A stretch of DNA of 64,000 nucleotides from Argopecten irradians (Eukaryota; Mollusca; Bivalvia; Pectinida; Pectinidae): NCBI RefSeq assembly GCF_041381155.1, contig NC_091140.1:27444952-27508951 (forward strand). Reading direction: 5' to 3'. The notes under the pieces were generated by a model, which was not told the DNA's origin, made no database searches, and saw nothing but the letters and a program-made list of their open reading frames with translations. The position numbers and the translations under genes are program-made. How positions within the stretch are numbered: the stretch's first letter is position 1; each line of letters begins with the position of its first letter. Shown here one piece after another: positions 1 through 15,500 of the stretch.

Positions 1-388
1 TATTTCCAAGTTTTAGATATCAATAAAACAAATTAGAAAAACTATTTTCAAATTTTCAACTGTACCTATGTTTCATCTTATATTTTACATTAAATATTCT
101 AGAGGAATTAGTAGAAAATATCCATAAAAATTCCTTCTAAAAAATATTAAGGTTTACATGCATTTCAAATTTTCCATGCTACTGAAATTAAACTTTCTTG
201 AAGAGTGAATTTTCTGAGTCTTCAAATTTAAAGCTAACTATATAAATTATGCAAACCAGCAAGGCTTTCACATTTTCTGAGACTAATTTTATGGACAGTC
301 AGTATTGGGAGGAATTAATAATAAACTTCTACCTGGTCATTATTAACAGTGAAGTTGAACTTTGACCTCTGACCTGGATTATTTGCAG
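1..388. other. intron of ARAP, left edge of window
   Basis: This AT-rich stretch has no coding signal I can support. It ends in TTTGCAG directly before the first ARAP exon, so it is the 3' part of an ARAP intron. The upstream exons (ArfGAP, ankyrin) must lie left of the window. Confidence 0.7.
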
Positions 389-500
389 ATATCCAGAAGC
401 CTTTGAGCTGAGTACTACAATGGCTACAGGGAGTAGAGTATATTTGTTTGCTGCAGCCTCACCAGAGGAAAAGATGACATGGATGAGGAAGATAGCAGAG
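389..500 (+). CDS. ARAP: ARAP exon: C-terminal end of a PH domain
   Basis: One base completes a split codon, then 37 codons begin YPEAFEL and end EEKMTWMRKIAE. The Trp in the last helix (MTWMRKI), after a beta strand reading RVYLFAAAS, is the usual end of a PH domain. The exon ends in phase 0 at GAG|GTATGT. By the family's domain order this should be the third PH domain. The donor hexamer is the first part of the 40-bp repeat that follows. Confidence 0.85.
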
Positions 501-3500
501 GTATGTCACTTAGTTACCATAGAAACCAATGATAACAGATGTATGTCACTTAGTTACCATGGAAACTAATGATAACAGATGTTTGTCACTTAGTTACCAT
601 AGAAACCAGTGATAACAGATGTATGTCACTTAGTTTCCATAGGAACCAGTGATAACAGATGAATGTCACGAAATTACCAAAGAAACCAGTGATACCAGAT
701 GTATGTCACTTAGTTAACATAGAAACCAGTGATAACAGATGTATGTCACTTAGTTACCATAGAAACCAGTGATAACAGGTGTATGTCACTTAGTTACCAT
801 AGAAACCAGTGATAACAGATGTATGTCACTTAGTTAACATAGAAACCAGTGACAACAGATGTATGTCACTTAGTTACCAAAGAAACCAGTGATAACAGAT
901 GTATGTCGCTTAGTTACCAAAGAAACCAGTGATAACAGATGTATGTCACTTAGTTACCATAGAAACCAGTGATAACAGATGTATGTCACTTAGTTACCAT
1001 AGAAACCAGTGATAACAGATGTATGTCACTTAGTTACCATAGAAACCAGTGATAACAGATGTATGTCACTTAGTTACCATAGAAACCAGTGATAACAGAT
1101 GAATGTCACGAAATTACCATAAAAACCAGTGATAACAGATGTATGTCACTTTGTTACCATAGAAACCAGTGATAACAGATGTATGTCACTTAGTTACCAT
1201 AGAAACCAGTGATAACAGGTGTATGTCACTTAGTTACCATAGAAACCAGTGATAACAGATGTATGTCACTTAGTTACCATAGAAACCAGTGACAACAGAT
1301 GTATGTCACTTAGTTACCATAGAAACCAGTAAACACAGATGTATGTCACTTAGTTACCATAAAAACCAGTGATAACAGATGTATGTCACTTAGTTACCAT
1401 AGAAACCAGTGATAACAGATGTATGTCACTTAGTTACCAAAGAAACCAGTGATAACAGATGAATGTCACTTTGTTACCATAGAAACCAGTGATAACAGAT
1501 GTATGTCACTTAGTTATCAAAAACCAGTGATAACAGATGTATGTCACTTAGTTACCATAGAAATCAGTGATAACAGAGGTATGTCTCTTAGTTACCAAGG
1601 AAACAAGTGATAATAAAGGTATGCCACTAAGATAGGATAGAAATGTCACTTAGCTACCAAAGAACCAATGATAATAAAGGTATTTCACTCTGTTACTATG
1701 ACAACCAGTCATAGCAGAGATATATCACCTAGTTACCATGGTAATCAGTCATTGTGGAGGTATGTAACATAGTTACTATAAAAACCAGTCATAGATGAGG
1801 TATGTCACCTAGTTACCATAGAAACCAGTCACATTAGAAATACAATGTATGTTACCTAGTTACTATGGAAACCATCCATAGCTGAGGTATGTAACTTATT
1901 TAAAATGGAAACCAGTCACAGAGATATGTTACCTAGTTACCATCGAAACTAGTGACATTTTGACATAACACATATGATTATAGTCTGGGTGGTTAAACTC
2001 AGCATCAAGATCCTTTCTTTAAACACGTATTGAATATTATGTGATTAGTTATGGTTATACACTTTGTACATAACATGACAATAAAACTTATCACCCCATT
2101 GCTCTGCTTATCAACTGTTACTTTCCTCAATTCCAGCTGATCTGTCCTCTGCCGTTAATGGACGATGTACGACAACAGGAGTTCTGTTTGGCGGGAAAGT
2201 TTTACATGAAGGAAGGACTACCAGCAGTAAGTGATCACCTACAGATGATTCATTTATGTAATTCACTGGTCTTTTATGTAAATCTCTTTACTTAATATAT
2301 AAATATATATAAGTTATACAGTGGCCACTCTGATGGACAGTGGTTTGGCTGAAAGAGGAACAACTGAAATATGCTCAATTTTTATTTTTATTTTCATGGT
2401 ATTGCTACAGTTACTATTGTCACAGTAGTAGATCTTGATTCTAGAATATGAAGAAAATTCTGTGTTTGATTTAACTGAGAACACAATCTATTTAAGCTTT
2501 GTTATCTGTTTCTAGGCATGGTACGAGACCTGGGTTATGATCAACAAAAAGGTTGTGCTTTATACAGATAGGGTAAGTATATAGGTTAAAAGACTTAAAC
2601 TCTATTGTAAACTTTGTTAAAAGTTGTAAAAGAACGTCATAATATCAATGCTAGATTATATTCAGGATAAATTTTGTGTTTTATGAAAAATGAATCAGTA
2701 AATGTAGGTATTGGACACAGGCTAAAGATTATTCTGTAAATAGATGTTTGTTTACAATAGACAGGTATGTTCTCAGGTTACCCATTGTTTTCTATTGACA
2801 GGTATATTATTAGGTTACCTTGTTAATAAATGAGTTTGTTGTTTACAGGATATGAAGTTAACGGATGATGTGGACCTCAGAAAAGCTATTAAAATCAGTA
2901 AGTCAGACACGAAAATGTCATGTGTCGATATAACGTCATGTACTGTGTCAGCTGTTAAAATCAGTAAGTAAGGCATGAAAATGTCATTTGTCGATATTAC
3001 CTCATGTACTGTGTCAGCTGTTAAAATCAGTAAGTCAGACACGAAAATGTCATGTGTCGATATAACGTCATTACTGTGTCAGCTGTTAAAATCAGTACTG
3101 TGTCAGCTGTTAAAATCAGTAAGTCTGACACGAAAATGTCATGTGTCTATATAATTTCATGTAATGTGTCAGCTGTTAAATCAGTAAGTCAGACATCAGT
3201 ATTTATAACATCATATCTCAGAAACAATTTCTCTCTGTGCACACTCTATAAGGGCCTTCATATTAAACTTCTAGAAGAATAGTTAATTAAACACACATAT
3301 GTGTGTTACATTTGATATTTAATTTGAATAAAATCCCGCAGGGAAAGCTTTGCAAGTCTCTGTATTAAATAGAATAGGCTTTGATTTAAAAAAAAAAATC
3401 TTTCTTTGACAATATCAAGATCGATGTTCACTTTTTCATACATATCCAAAGCCTGTTTTAGTTTCCTACTGTAATACTGGTATATTAAATCGAGGTTTAA

Positions 3501-6500
3501 ATTTCCAGAGTACCATGAAAGTGATGCTGTAAGTAGTGGAGCGCCGTGTAAGGAGAACGGAAAACATTTCGTCCTTGATCTACCAGGTGGCAGGTAAGTT
3601 AATGTGTACTACAGGGTCATAACCTTATACAATATCATATAAGGTTTCTAACCCAGCACATACAATTTAAGGTTCCTAGTCCAGTACAATATCATATGGG
3701 GTGTGTTGCTTTGTGTCTTCGGCGGCATGCTTCAGTGATGTAGCACTATAAAAAGGGCAACAGTTCCACTATACAAGAAGACACTACCTGAATATACCGC
3801 AGTCTCCCAAAACACGCACCTCTCACAACATACACGCAACACACCGCATACATGGGAGGCCGTCCTTACATGACCATAGCTGTTAATAGGACGTTAATTA
3901 ATCAATCAAATCAAATCAAATCAACCTAGTACAATATCATATTAGTTTCCTAACCCAGTACAATATCATATTAGGTTCCTAACCCAGTACAATATCATAT
4001 TAGGTTCCTAACCCAGTACAATATCATATTAGGTTCCTACCCCAGTACAATATCATATTAGGTTCCTACCCCAGTACAATATCATATTGGGTTCCTAACA
4101 CAGTACAATATCATATTAGGTTCCCAACACAGTTATAATGAACCTGTGGATACAAACAAAACCACTTTATTATAAGCATAATTTGTTGTATACACATAAC
4201 AGACATAGGAACTTTTAACTTTAATTTTTGATACCTTTCATTGTTGTACTTTTCAAGGTTCTCCATGATTGTCTAGTACCAATATTTATCACAGACTTTA
4301 CTTTCTTTCAGAGCCTTGTACTTCCAGGCTAATTTAACCAAGGACACAGAGAGATTATATAATGCAATAAGTAATTTGATGAAGGTAAATACATTAGGAA
4401 GTGATTTAGGTCTCTATTTTGGAAACCTGTGGTTTTAAATCGTTATTCAGTAATTTGTTTAATGCACGAAATGACATAGCTATAACATTTGTACATACTG
4501 TATAGAAACATTTAGAGTTACATGTCTTGTGATTATGAGGCTGTAGTTAAGTTATTTAAGAAAAGTTATGAGTATCTCCGACAGAGAAAATTTCTTACTT
4601 GTAAATGTTTTTATTAATTTTTGAAATCCTCATATCAAAAAGAATTGGGAAAGAATCACTATGTAGGTTGATAAATATTGAAGCAACTTTATTAACAGAA
4701 CATTTCTCAAAAATAAACAAGGATAAAAAACATGTTATCAATCCAAACTGGAAACTTCAAAAAGTGCCATTGAAATGGTGCATACACTTGACAGATGTTG
4801 CAACAATATTCGTGTTGAACATTGTATACTCTCCTCATGGTAGGAGATGACTGCTAGTTTGCATGTGGTAAAGGGTTAAAGAAATACAATATCAGATAGA
4901 CAGATGTAATAAAGTAGTACAATATGGGATAGAAAGATGTAAGAAATAAAGGAGCATGAAAACGTCAGAAAATCGTAAATGATTTCTGTTTTTTGCAGTC
5001 GGGCGGGGACACGTTAATGGACCAACAACTGACATCAGATGATGTTCCTGTGATAGTTGATAAGTGTCTCAAGTTTATAGAGGAGAATGGTAAGATCATG
5101 GAGGACATTAGATGTTGATTAATCAGTTGTGATCATAACGTTTGTTTAATGAAAGAAAAGAAGCTTTAAAAAAATTTTGAAGTAATTTTGAATAAAAATA
5201 AAAATTCCGCAATATTGAAATAATGAATTACAGTTTAACATTCATGTTAAACTATTTTGTATTTGCATATTACAGATTTATCTGCCCTTTCGGGTCGGTA
5301 TTGATTGTGAAATCATGTGTTTTGGAGTGTAAAGTGATACTTTAGAGAAAATGATGTTATTGCATTCACAAAAGGATGACATTACAATTGATACCTACAT
5401 ACAAAAACGCAATAGTTTAATATTGAACAGTGAATTCTATAGTACGGTAACCCTGTATTAGACAACTTTTATAACATGTTGACTGTAGGTATGAGAGAAG
5501 AAGGTATATACAGACTTGCTGGTACAAACATTAAGGTAGCAGAATTACTACAGCTGTTTGCCAAAGGTATTTACATATTTACCAACTCATCCATATACTG
5601 ATCAGTGAATTATTTAGCAATAACAATAAAATACATAAGCATAATTTTCCTCAAACAAGAAAATTTTGTATTACTGGTAGATTCCATCTTCACAGATATA
5701 ATTAGTGTTATGATTTTCTGCCACTTGACAAGTGATGGATACAGTTTTGTATTTGTGAGAATGAAAAAAAGTAAGACTTCTCAAAAAATGCAATCATTAT
5801 GTGTGTAATCACTATTTTCTTTATAATGTGTTAAATTTAAATGTAGATAACTCTTCACTCTTAAGTAGTGGTAATGATATACACAGCTGTCATGTTCACA
5901 TTGGTTGATGATATGTGTTGGATGATGATTTACTTTTGTTACAGACGCCAATGCTGTGAAGTTGGTGATGGGTACATATACAGTACACGATGTGGCTAAC
6001 GCACTCAAACGATTCTTCAGGAACCTGAAGGAACCTCTTCTGATGTCACATCTTTATAACACCTGGATAGAGAAAAGTAGGTCACTGCTGTTCCTCTAAA
6101 CAGTATTGTAAGATACATAAGTAGGTCACTGTTTTATTTGTCAGCGGTATCATAAATTATAAAAGTAGGTCACTGTTTTACCTGTCAGCGGTATATAAGA
6201 TATCTTAAGTAGGTCACTGAAAAGTAGGTCACTGTTATAAATTCAAATATGTACAGAAAAGTAGGTCACCAGCCTTATGATAATGTGCATGTATGTACTG
6301 GTAAAACCATCAAAATAGACAAACTGTATAGATTTTGATTATGAAAGATCACAGTATTTTTATTTTGGTATAGAAATTATAAGACAAGCACAAACTTTGT
6401 TTTGACCCTCTGTTTACACTCCTTCCGTACCCAGGTGTAGAGACTGATTCTGCAGGTAAAACTGTCCTTTCCCGTTAATTTGCACGCTGAATGTACTTAC

Positions 6501-9500
6501 AGTCTGTTAGTCAGCTAGTCCGTGATTACTCAATTACTTCATTGATTTGAGTCTGGAAATACTGATGGGTGGAGTGATTACATGGGACTAAAAATACTGA
6601 TGGGTGGAGTGATTACACGGGACTAAAAATACTGATGGGTGGAGTGATTACACGGGACTAAAAATACTGATGGGTGGAGTGATTACACGGGACTAAAAAT
6701 ACTGATGGGTGGAGTGATTACACGAGACTAAAAATACTGATGGGTGAAGAGATTACATGGGACTAAAAATACTGATGGGTGGAGTGATTACATGGGACTA
6801 AAAATACTGATGGGAGGAGTGATTACAAGAGACTAAAAATACTGATGGGTGAAGTGATTACACGGGACTAAAAATACTGATGGGTGGAGTGATTACACGG
6901 GACTAAAAATACTGATGGGTGGAGTGATTACACGGGACTAAAAATACTGATGGGTGGAGTGATTACACGGGACTAAAAATACTGATGGGTGGAGTGATTA
7001 CACGGGACTAAAAATACTGATGGGTGGAGTGATTACACGGGACTAAAAATACTGATGGGTGGAGTGATTACACGGGACTAAAAATACTGATGGGTGGAGT
7101 GATTACATGGGACTAAAAATACTGATGGGTGGAGTGATTACATGGGACTAAAAATACTGATGGGTGGAGTGAATACATGGGACTAAAAATACTGATGGGT
7201 GGAGTGATTACATGGGACTAAAAATACTGATGGGTGGAGTGATTACATGGGACTTAAAATACTGATGGGTGGAGTGATTACATGGGACTAAGAATACTGA
7301 AGGGTGGAGTGATTACATGGGACTAAAAATACTGATGGGAGGAGTGATTACACGAGACTAAAAATACTGATGGGTGAAGTGATTACACGGGACTAAAAAT
7401 ACTGATGGGTGGAGTGATTACATGGGACTAAAAATACTGATGGGTGGAGTGATTACATGGGACTAAAAATACTGATGGGTGGAGTGATTACATGAGACTA
7501 AAAACACTGATGGGTGGAGTGATTACATAGGACTAAAAATACTGATGGGTGGAGTGATTACACGGGACTAAAAATACTGATGGGTGGAGTGATTACAGGG
7601 ACTAAAAATACTGATGGGTACATCGGGACTAAAAATACTGATGGGTGGAGTGATTACATGGGACTAAAAATACTGATGGGTGGAGTGATTACATGGGACT
7701 AAAAATACTGATGGGTGGAGTGATTACACGGGACTAAAAATACTGATGGGTGGAGTGATTACACGGGACTAAAAATACTGATGGGTGGAGTGATTACACG
7801 GGACTAAAAATACTGATGGGTGGAGTGATTACATGGGACTAAAAATACTGATGGGTGGAGTGATTACATGGGACTAAAAATACTGATGGGTGGAGTGATT
7901 ACATGGGACTAAAAATACTGATGGGTGGAGTGATTACATGGGACTAAAAATACTGATGGGTGGAGTGATTACATGGGACTAAAAATACTGATGGGTGGAG
8001 TGATTACACGGGACTAAAAATACTGATGGGTGGAGTGATTACATAGGACTAAAAATACTGATGGGTGGAGTGATTACATGGGACTAAAAATACTGATGGG
8101 TGGAGTGATTACACGGGACTAAAAATACTGATGGGTGGAGTGATTACACGGGACTAAAAATACTGATGGGTGGAGTGATTACACGGGACTAAAAATACTG
8201 ATGGTAAATAGGTGGATAGAAAAAAAACAAACACCCAATTCATCATTTTTAAATGGTTAGTAAGATATATTAGGTGATACATCAATATAACCCTCTCCAA
8301 AACACTGACACACTACTAATAATACAAATAGTATTTCCTGAGTGGTACCACACTTAAAGTGGGACTCCTGTGGGAGCTATTGCATGTACAAGGGCAAGTT
8401 TTAGGATTAAGTGTGTCATTGTTCGTTATCTGAGGAACTGTTGGGTAAACTGCTATTAATCTATATACTAGATTGGGAATTTGGATTCTGATTTTTTGTT
8501 TGTTTTGAAATCACTATCATCTACTTTCTATGAAAGCTCCCCTTTGTAAACACTGAATGCTAAAGATGTTATTGATTTGAATATTTTCCATGCTATAGAA
8601 TATTTATTATTAAATTGTGAACTTTATCTAGATTCTTCTTCTGTTTTTACCCAGTTGTTGGTAAAAACTGTTGAACTGCTGAATTTTTCTTTTTAATGTG
8701 CTATACATTGGTAGTGGTAATGGGTCAAATGTTTTATGACTTTTCTCTATCAATACTAAGGACGCAAGAAGTGTCATCGGTATACAGAGATTGTGTTCTT
8801 CAATATCAGCCATTATCTATGCTTTGTTTTCATTTGCATTAACCTCAATTTATCAAACATTATTATTTCCTAATTATATGTTTACTATTGACTTCTCAAT
8901 ACAATAAAAAATTATATAGTTGTGGGACTGGTCACCTCATTTTCAGTACCGTTTGTTACTGGACTGGTCACTTTGTTACTGGACTGGTCACCGGTCACTT
9001 CATTTTCAGTACCGTTTGTTACTGGACTGGTCACTTTGTTACTAGACTTGTCACTTTGTAACTGTACTGGTCACTTTGTTACTGGACTGGTCACTTCATT
9101 TTCAGTACCGTTTGTTATTGTACTGGTCACTTTGTTACTGGACTGGTCACTTCATTTTCAGTACCGTTTGTTACTGGACTGGTCACTTTGTTACTAGGAT
9201 GGTCACTTCATTTTCAGTACCGTTTGTTACTGGACTGGTCACTTTGTTACTAGACTGGTCATTTCATTTTCAGTACCCTTTTTACTGGACTGGTCACTTT
9301 GTTACTGGACTGGTCATTTCATTGTCAGTACCCTTTGTTACTGGACTGGTCACTTGGTTACTGGACTGGTCACTTTGTTAATGGACTGGTCATTTTGTTA
9401 CTGGACTGGTCACTTTGTTACTGGACTGTTCACTTCATTGTTAGTACCCTTTGTTACTAGACTGATCACTGTTATTACTGGACTGGTCACTTTGTTACTA

Positions 9501-12500
9501 GACTGGTCACTTTATTACTAGGCTGGTCACTTTGTTACTAGACTGGTCACTTTGTTACTGGACTGGTCACTTTGTTACTGGACTGGTCATTTCATTGTTA
9601 GTACCCTTTGTTACTAGACTGGTCACTTAATTACTTGACTTGTCGCTTTGTTACTAGACTTGTCACTTTGTAACTGTACTGATCACTTTGTTACTGGACT
9701 GGTCACTTGATTTTCAGTACTGTTTGTTACTGTACTGGTCACTTTGTTACTGGACTGGTCACTTCATTTTCAGTACCGTTTGTTACTGGACTGGTCACTT
9801 TTTGCTAGGCTGGTCACTTCTTTTTCAGTACAGTTTGCTACTGGACTGGTCACTTTGTTACTAGACTGGTCATTTCATTTTCAGTACTCTTTTTACTGGA
9901 CTGGTCACTTTGTTAATGGACTGCTCATTTCATTGTCAGAACCCTTTGTTACTGGACTGGTCACTTGGTTACTGGACTGGTCATTTTTGTTAATGGACTG
10001 GTCACTTTGTTACTAGACTGGTCATTTTGTTACTAGAACTGGTCATTTCATTTTCAGTACTCTTTTTACTGGACTGGTCACTTTGTTAATGGACTGCTCA
10101 TTTCATTGTCAGAACCCTTTGTTACTGGACTGGTCACTTGGTTACTGGACTGGTCACTTTGTTACTGGACTGGTCACTTTGTTACTGGACTGGTCACTTC
10201 ATTGTTAGTACCCTTTGTTACTAGACTGGTCACTTTATTACTGGACTGGTCACTTTGTTACTAGACTGGTCACTTTATTACTAGACTGGTCACTTTGTTT
10301 ACTAGACTGGTCACTTTATTACTGGACTGGTCACCTTGTTACTGGACTGGTCAATTTGTTACTGGACTGGTCATTTCATTGTTAGTACCCTTTGTTACTA
10401 GGACTGGTCACTTTATTACTGGACTGGTCACTTCATTTTCAGTTCCGTTTGTTACTGGACTTGTCACTTTGTTACTAGACTTGTCACTTTGTAACTGTAC
10501 TGGTCACTTTGTTACTGGACTGGTCACTTCATTTTCAGTACCGTTTGTTACTGGACTGGTCACTTTTTGTTACTAGACTTGTCACTTTGTTACTAGACTT
10601 GTCACTTTGTAACTGTACAGGTCACTTTGTTACTGGACTGGTCACTTCATTTTCAGTACCGTTTGTTACTGGACTGGTCACTTTGTTACTGGACTGGTCA
10701 CTTCATTTTCAGTTCCCGTTTGTTACTGGTCACTATTTTAGCACTTGTCACACTTTGTTTGTGACTGGTCATTTTGTTACTAGACTGTCACTTCTTACAG
10801 ACTGGCACTTTGTTACTGGACTGGTCACTTTGTTACTAGACTTGTCACATTTCATTTTCAGTACCCTTTGTTACTGGAGTACCGCCTTCATTTTCAGTTT
10901 TGTTACTGGACTGGTCACTTTGTTACTAGACTTGTCACTTACTGTCACTTTGTTACTGGACTGGTCACTTCATTTTGTTACTGGACTGGTCACTTTGTTA
11001 CTAGACTGGTCCACTTTCACTTGTTACTAGACTTGTCACTTTTACTACAGGTCACTTTGTTACTGGACTGGTCACATTTTTGTTTTGTTACTGGACTGGT
11101 CACTTTGTTACTGGACTTGTCACTTCATTATCAGTTACAGACTTTTATTTTTTCACTTTTGTTACTGGACTGGTTACTGGTCACTTTGTTACTGGACTGG
11201 TCACTTTTTTCAGTGACCCTTTTTACTGACTGGTCACTTTGTTACTGGACTGGTCATTTCATTGTAAGTACCTTTGTTACTGGACTGGTCACTTTGTTAC
11301 TGGACTGGTCACTTTGTTAATGGACTGGTCACTTTGTTACTAGATTGGTCATTTTGTTACTGGACTGGTCACTTTGTTACTGGACTGGTCACTTCATTTT
11401 CAGTTCCGTTTGTTACTAGACTTGTCACTTTGTTACTAGACTGGCCCATTTTGTTACTGGTACTTGTCACTTTGTTACTAGACTTGGTCACTTCTTTTTC
11501 AGTACCGTTTGCTACTGGACCGGTCACTTTGTTACTAGACTGGTCATTCCTTTTCAGTACCCTTTTTACTGGACTGGTCACTTTGTTACTGGACTGGTCA
11601 TTTCATTGTCAGTACCCTTTGTTACTGGACTGGTCACTTGGTTACTGGACTGTGTCACTTTGTTAATGACTGGTCATTTTGTTACTGGACTGGTCACTTT
11701 GTTACTGGACTGGTCACTTCATTGTTAGTACCCTTTGTTACTAGACTGGTCACTTTATTACTGGACTGGTCACTTTGTTACTAGATTGGTCACTTTATTA
11801 CTAGACTTGTCACTTTGTTACTAGACTGGTCACTTTGTTACTAGACTGGTCACTTTATTACTGGACTGGTCACTTTGTTACTGGACTGGTCACTTTGTTA
11901 CTGGACTGGTCATTTCATTGTTAGTACCCTTTGTTACTAGACATGTCACTTTATTACTGGACTGGTCACTTTGTTACTGGACTGGTCACTTTGTTACTGG
12001 ACTGGTCATTTCATTGTTAGTACCCCTTTGTTACTGGACTGGTCACTTTGTTACTAGACTGGTCACTTTATTACTGGACTGGTCACTTTGTTACTGGACT
12101 GGTCACTTTGTTACTAGACTTGTCACTTTGTTACTAGACTTGTCACTTTGTAACTGTGATTGGTCACTTTGTTTACTGACTGGTCACTTCATTTTCAGTA
12201 CTGTTTGTTACTGTACTGGTCACTTTGTTTACTGGACTGGTCACTTCATTTTCAGTACCGTTTGTTACTGGACTGGTCACTTTGTTACTAGGCTGGTCAC
12301 TTCATTTTTCAGTACCCTTTTTACTGGACTGGTCATTTTGTTACTGGACTGGTCATTTCATTGTCAGTACCCTTTGTTACTGGACTGGTCACTTGGTTAC
12401 TGGACTGGTCACTTTGTTAATGGACTGGTCACTTTGTTACTAGACTTGTCATTTTTTAACTGGACTGGTCACTTTGTTACTGGACTGGTTACTTTGTTAC

Positions 12501-15500
12501 TGGACTGGTCACTTCATTGTTAGTACCCTTTGTTACTAGACTGATTCACTTTATTACTGGACTGGTCACTTTGTTACTAGACTGGTCACTTTATTACTAG
12601 ACTGGTCACTTTGTTACTAGACTGGCCACTTTGTTACTGGACTGGTTACTTAGTTACTTGACTGGTCACTTTGTTACTGGACTGGTCATTTCATTGTTAG
12701 TACCACTTTGTTACTAGACTGGTCACTTTATTACTGGACTGGTCACTTCATTTTCAGTTCCGTTTGTTACTGGACTGGTCACTTTGTTACTAGACTGGTC
12801 ACTTTATTACTGGACTGGTCACCTTGTTACTGGACTGGTCACTTGTTTACTGGACTGGTCATTTCATTGTTAGTACCCTTTGTTACTAGACTGGTCACTT
12901 TGTAACTGTACAGGTCACTTTGTTACTGGACTGGTCACTTCATTTTCAGTACCGTTTGTTACTGGACTGGTCACTTTGTTACTGGACTGGTCACTTCATT
13001 TTCAGTTCCGTTTGTTACTTTTTTTTTTTTGTTATTTTTTTATAGTACTTGTCATTTTGTTACTAGACTGGCCACTTGTTACTGTAACTGGTCACTTTGT
13101 TACTAGACTTGTCACTTCTTTTTCAGTACCGTTTGCTACTGGACTGGTCACTTTGTTACTAGACTGGTCATTCCATTTTCAGTACCCTTTTTACTGGGAC
13201 TGGTCACTTTGTTACTGGACTGGTCATTTCATTGTCAGTACCCATTGTTACTGGACTGGTCACCTGGTTACTGGACTGGTCACTTTGTTAATGGACTGGT
13301 CACTTTGTTACTAGATTGGTCATTTGTTACTGGACTGGTCACTTTGTTACTGGGACTGGTCACTTCATTTTCAGTTCCATTTGTTACTAGACTTGTCACT
13401 TTTGTTACTAGAACTGGCCACTTTGTTATTGTACTTGTCACTGTTGTTACTAGACTTGTCACTTATATTTTCAGTACCGTTTGCTACTGGACCCGGTCAC
13501 TTTGTTACTAGACTGGTCATTCCATTTTCAGTACCCTTTTTACTGGACTGGTCACTTTGTTACTGGACTGGTCATTTCATTGTCAGTACCCTTTGTTACT
13601 GGACTGGTCACTTTGTTAATGGACTGGTCACTTTGTTACTGGACTGGTCACTTCATTGTTAGTACCCTTTGTTACTAGACTGGTCACTTTATTACTGGAC
13701 TGGTCACTTTGTTACTAGATTGGTCACTTTATTACTAAGACTTGTCACTTTGTTACTAGACTGGTCACTTTGTTACTAGACTGGTCACTTTATTACTGGA
13801 CTGTTCACTTTGTTACTGGACTGGTCACTTTGTTACTGGACTGGTCATTTCATTGTTAGTACCCTTTGTTACTAGACATGTCACTTTATTACTGGACTGG
13901 TCACTTTGTTACTGGACTGGTCATTTCATTGTTAGTACCCTTTGTTACTGGACTGGTCACTTTGTTACTAGGACTGGTCACTTTATTACTGGACTGGTCA
14001 CTTTATTACTGGACTGGTCACTTTGTTACTGGACTGGTCACTTTGTTACTAGACTTGTCACTTTGTAACTGTATTGGTCACTTTGTTACTGGACTGGTCA
14101 CTTCATTTTCAGTACTGTTTGTTACTGTACTGGTCACTTTGTTACTGGACTGGTCACTTCATTTTCAGTACCGTTTGTTACTGGACTGGTCACTTTGTTA
14201 CTAGGCTGGTCACTTCATTTTCAGTACCCTTTTTACTGGACTGGTCATTTTGTTTACTGGACTGGTCATTTCATTGTCAGTACCCTTTGTTACTGGACTG
14301 GTCACTTGGTTACTGGACTGGTCACTTTGTTAATGGCACTAGTGTCACTTTGTTTACTAGACTTGTCACTCCTCATTGTAACACTGGACTGGCACCTTGT
14401 TACTTGACTGGATCACTTTTGTTACTGGACTGGTCACTTCACTTGTCAGTACCACTTGGTTACTGGACTGGTCACTTTTTACTGACTGGTCACTTTTGTT
14501 ACTGGGACATGGTACCCTTACTATACTTCACTTTGTAACTGGGACTGGCCACGTTTTGTGATACTGTGACAGGTATACTTAGTTTACATGTGACTGGTCA
14601 CTGTAGTCACTTTGTTTACGAGACTGGTCAACTTTCATAGTTAGTTAACACCTAAGCCACATTATTAAGAACAGGTCACATTGTTACTAGAGACTGGCCA
14701 CTGTTGTATACCTGGAACTGGTTACTTAGTTACTTGACTGTTCACTTTGTTACTGGACTGGTCATTTCATTGTTAGTACCCTTTGTTACTAGACTGGTCA
14801 CTTTGTTACTAGGACTGGGTTCCACTTTGTTACAGGACTGGTACCTTAGTTACGTGGACTGGTCCACTTTGTTACTAGACTGGTCATTTCATTGTTAGTA
14901 CCCTTGTTACTAGACTGGTCACTTTATTTACTGGACTGGTCACTCATTTTCAGTTCCGTTTGTTACTGGGACTGGTCACTTTGTTACTAGACTGGTCACT
15001 TTATTACTAGACTGGTCACTTTGTTACTAGACTGGTCACTTTATTACTGACTGGTCACCTTGTTACTGGACTGGTCACGTTTGTTACTGGACTGGTTCCA
15101 TTTCAATTGTTAGTCACCCTTTTGTTACTAGACTGGTCACTTTAATTACTGGACTGGTCTACTCATTTTCAGTTCCGTTTGTTACTGGACTTGTCACTTT
15201 GTTACTAGACTTGTCACTTTGTAACTGTACTGGTCACTTTGTTACTGGACTGTCACTACTCATTATTTCAGTACCACTTTGTTACTGGACTGGTCACTTT
15301 GTTACTAGACTTGTCACTTTGTTACTAGACTTGTCACTTTGTAACTGTACAGGTCACTTTGTTACTGGACTGGTCGCTTCATTTCAGTAACGGATTGTTA
15401 CTGGACTGGTCACTTTGTTACTGGACTGGTCACTTCATTTTCAGTTCCGTTTTGTTACTAGACTTGTCACTTTGTTACTAGATTGGCCACTTTGTTACTA

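Noticed and set aside
5781..6008. 75-codon minus-strand frame over a RhoGAP exon
   Set aside because: It is the shadow of the plus-strand exon 5945-6076 and adjacent intron.
6541..8204. Possible centromeric or telomeric satellite
   Set aside because: The array is confined to one intron of a single-copy gene.
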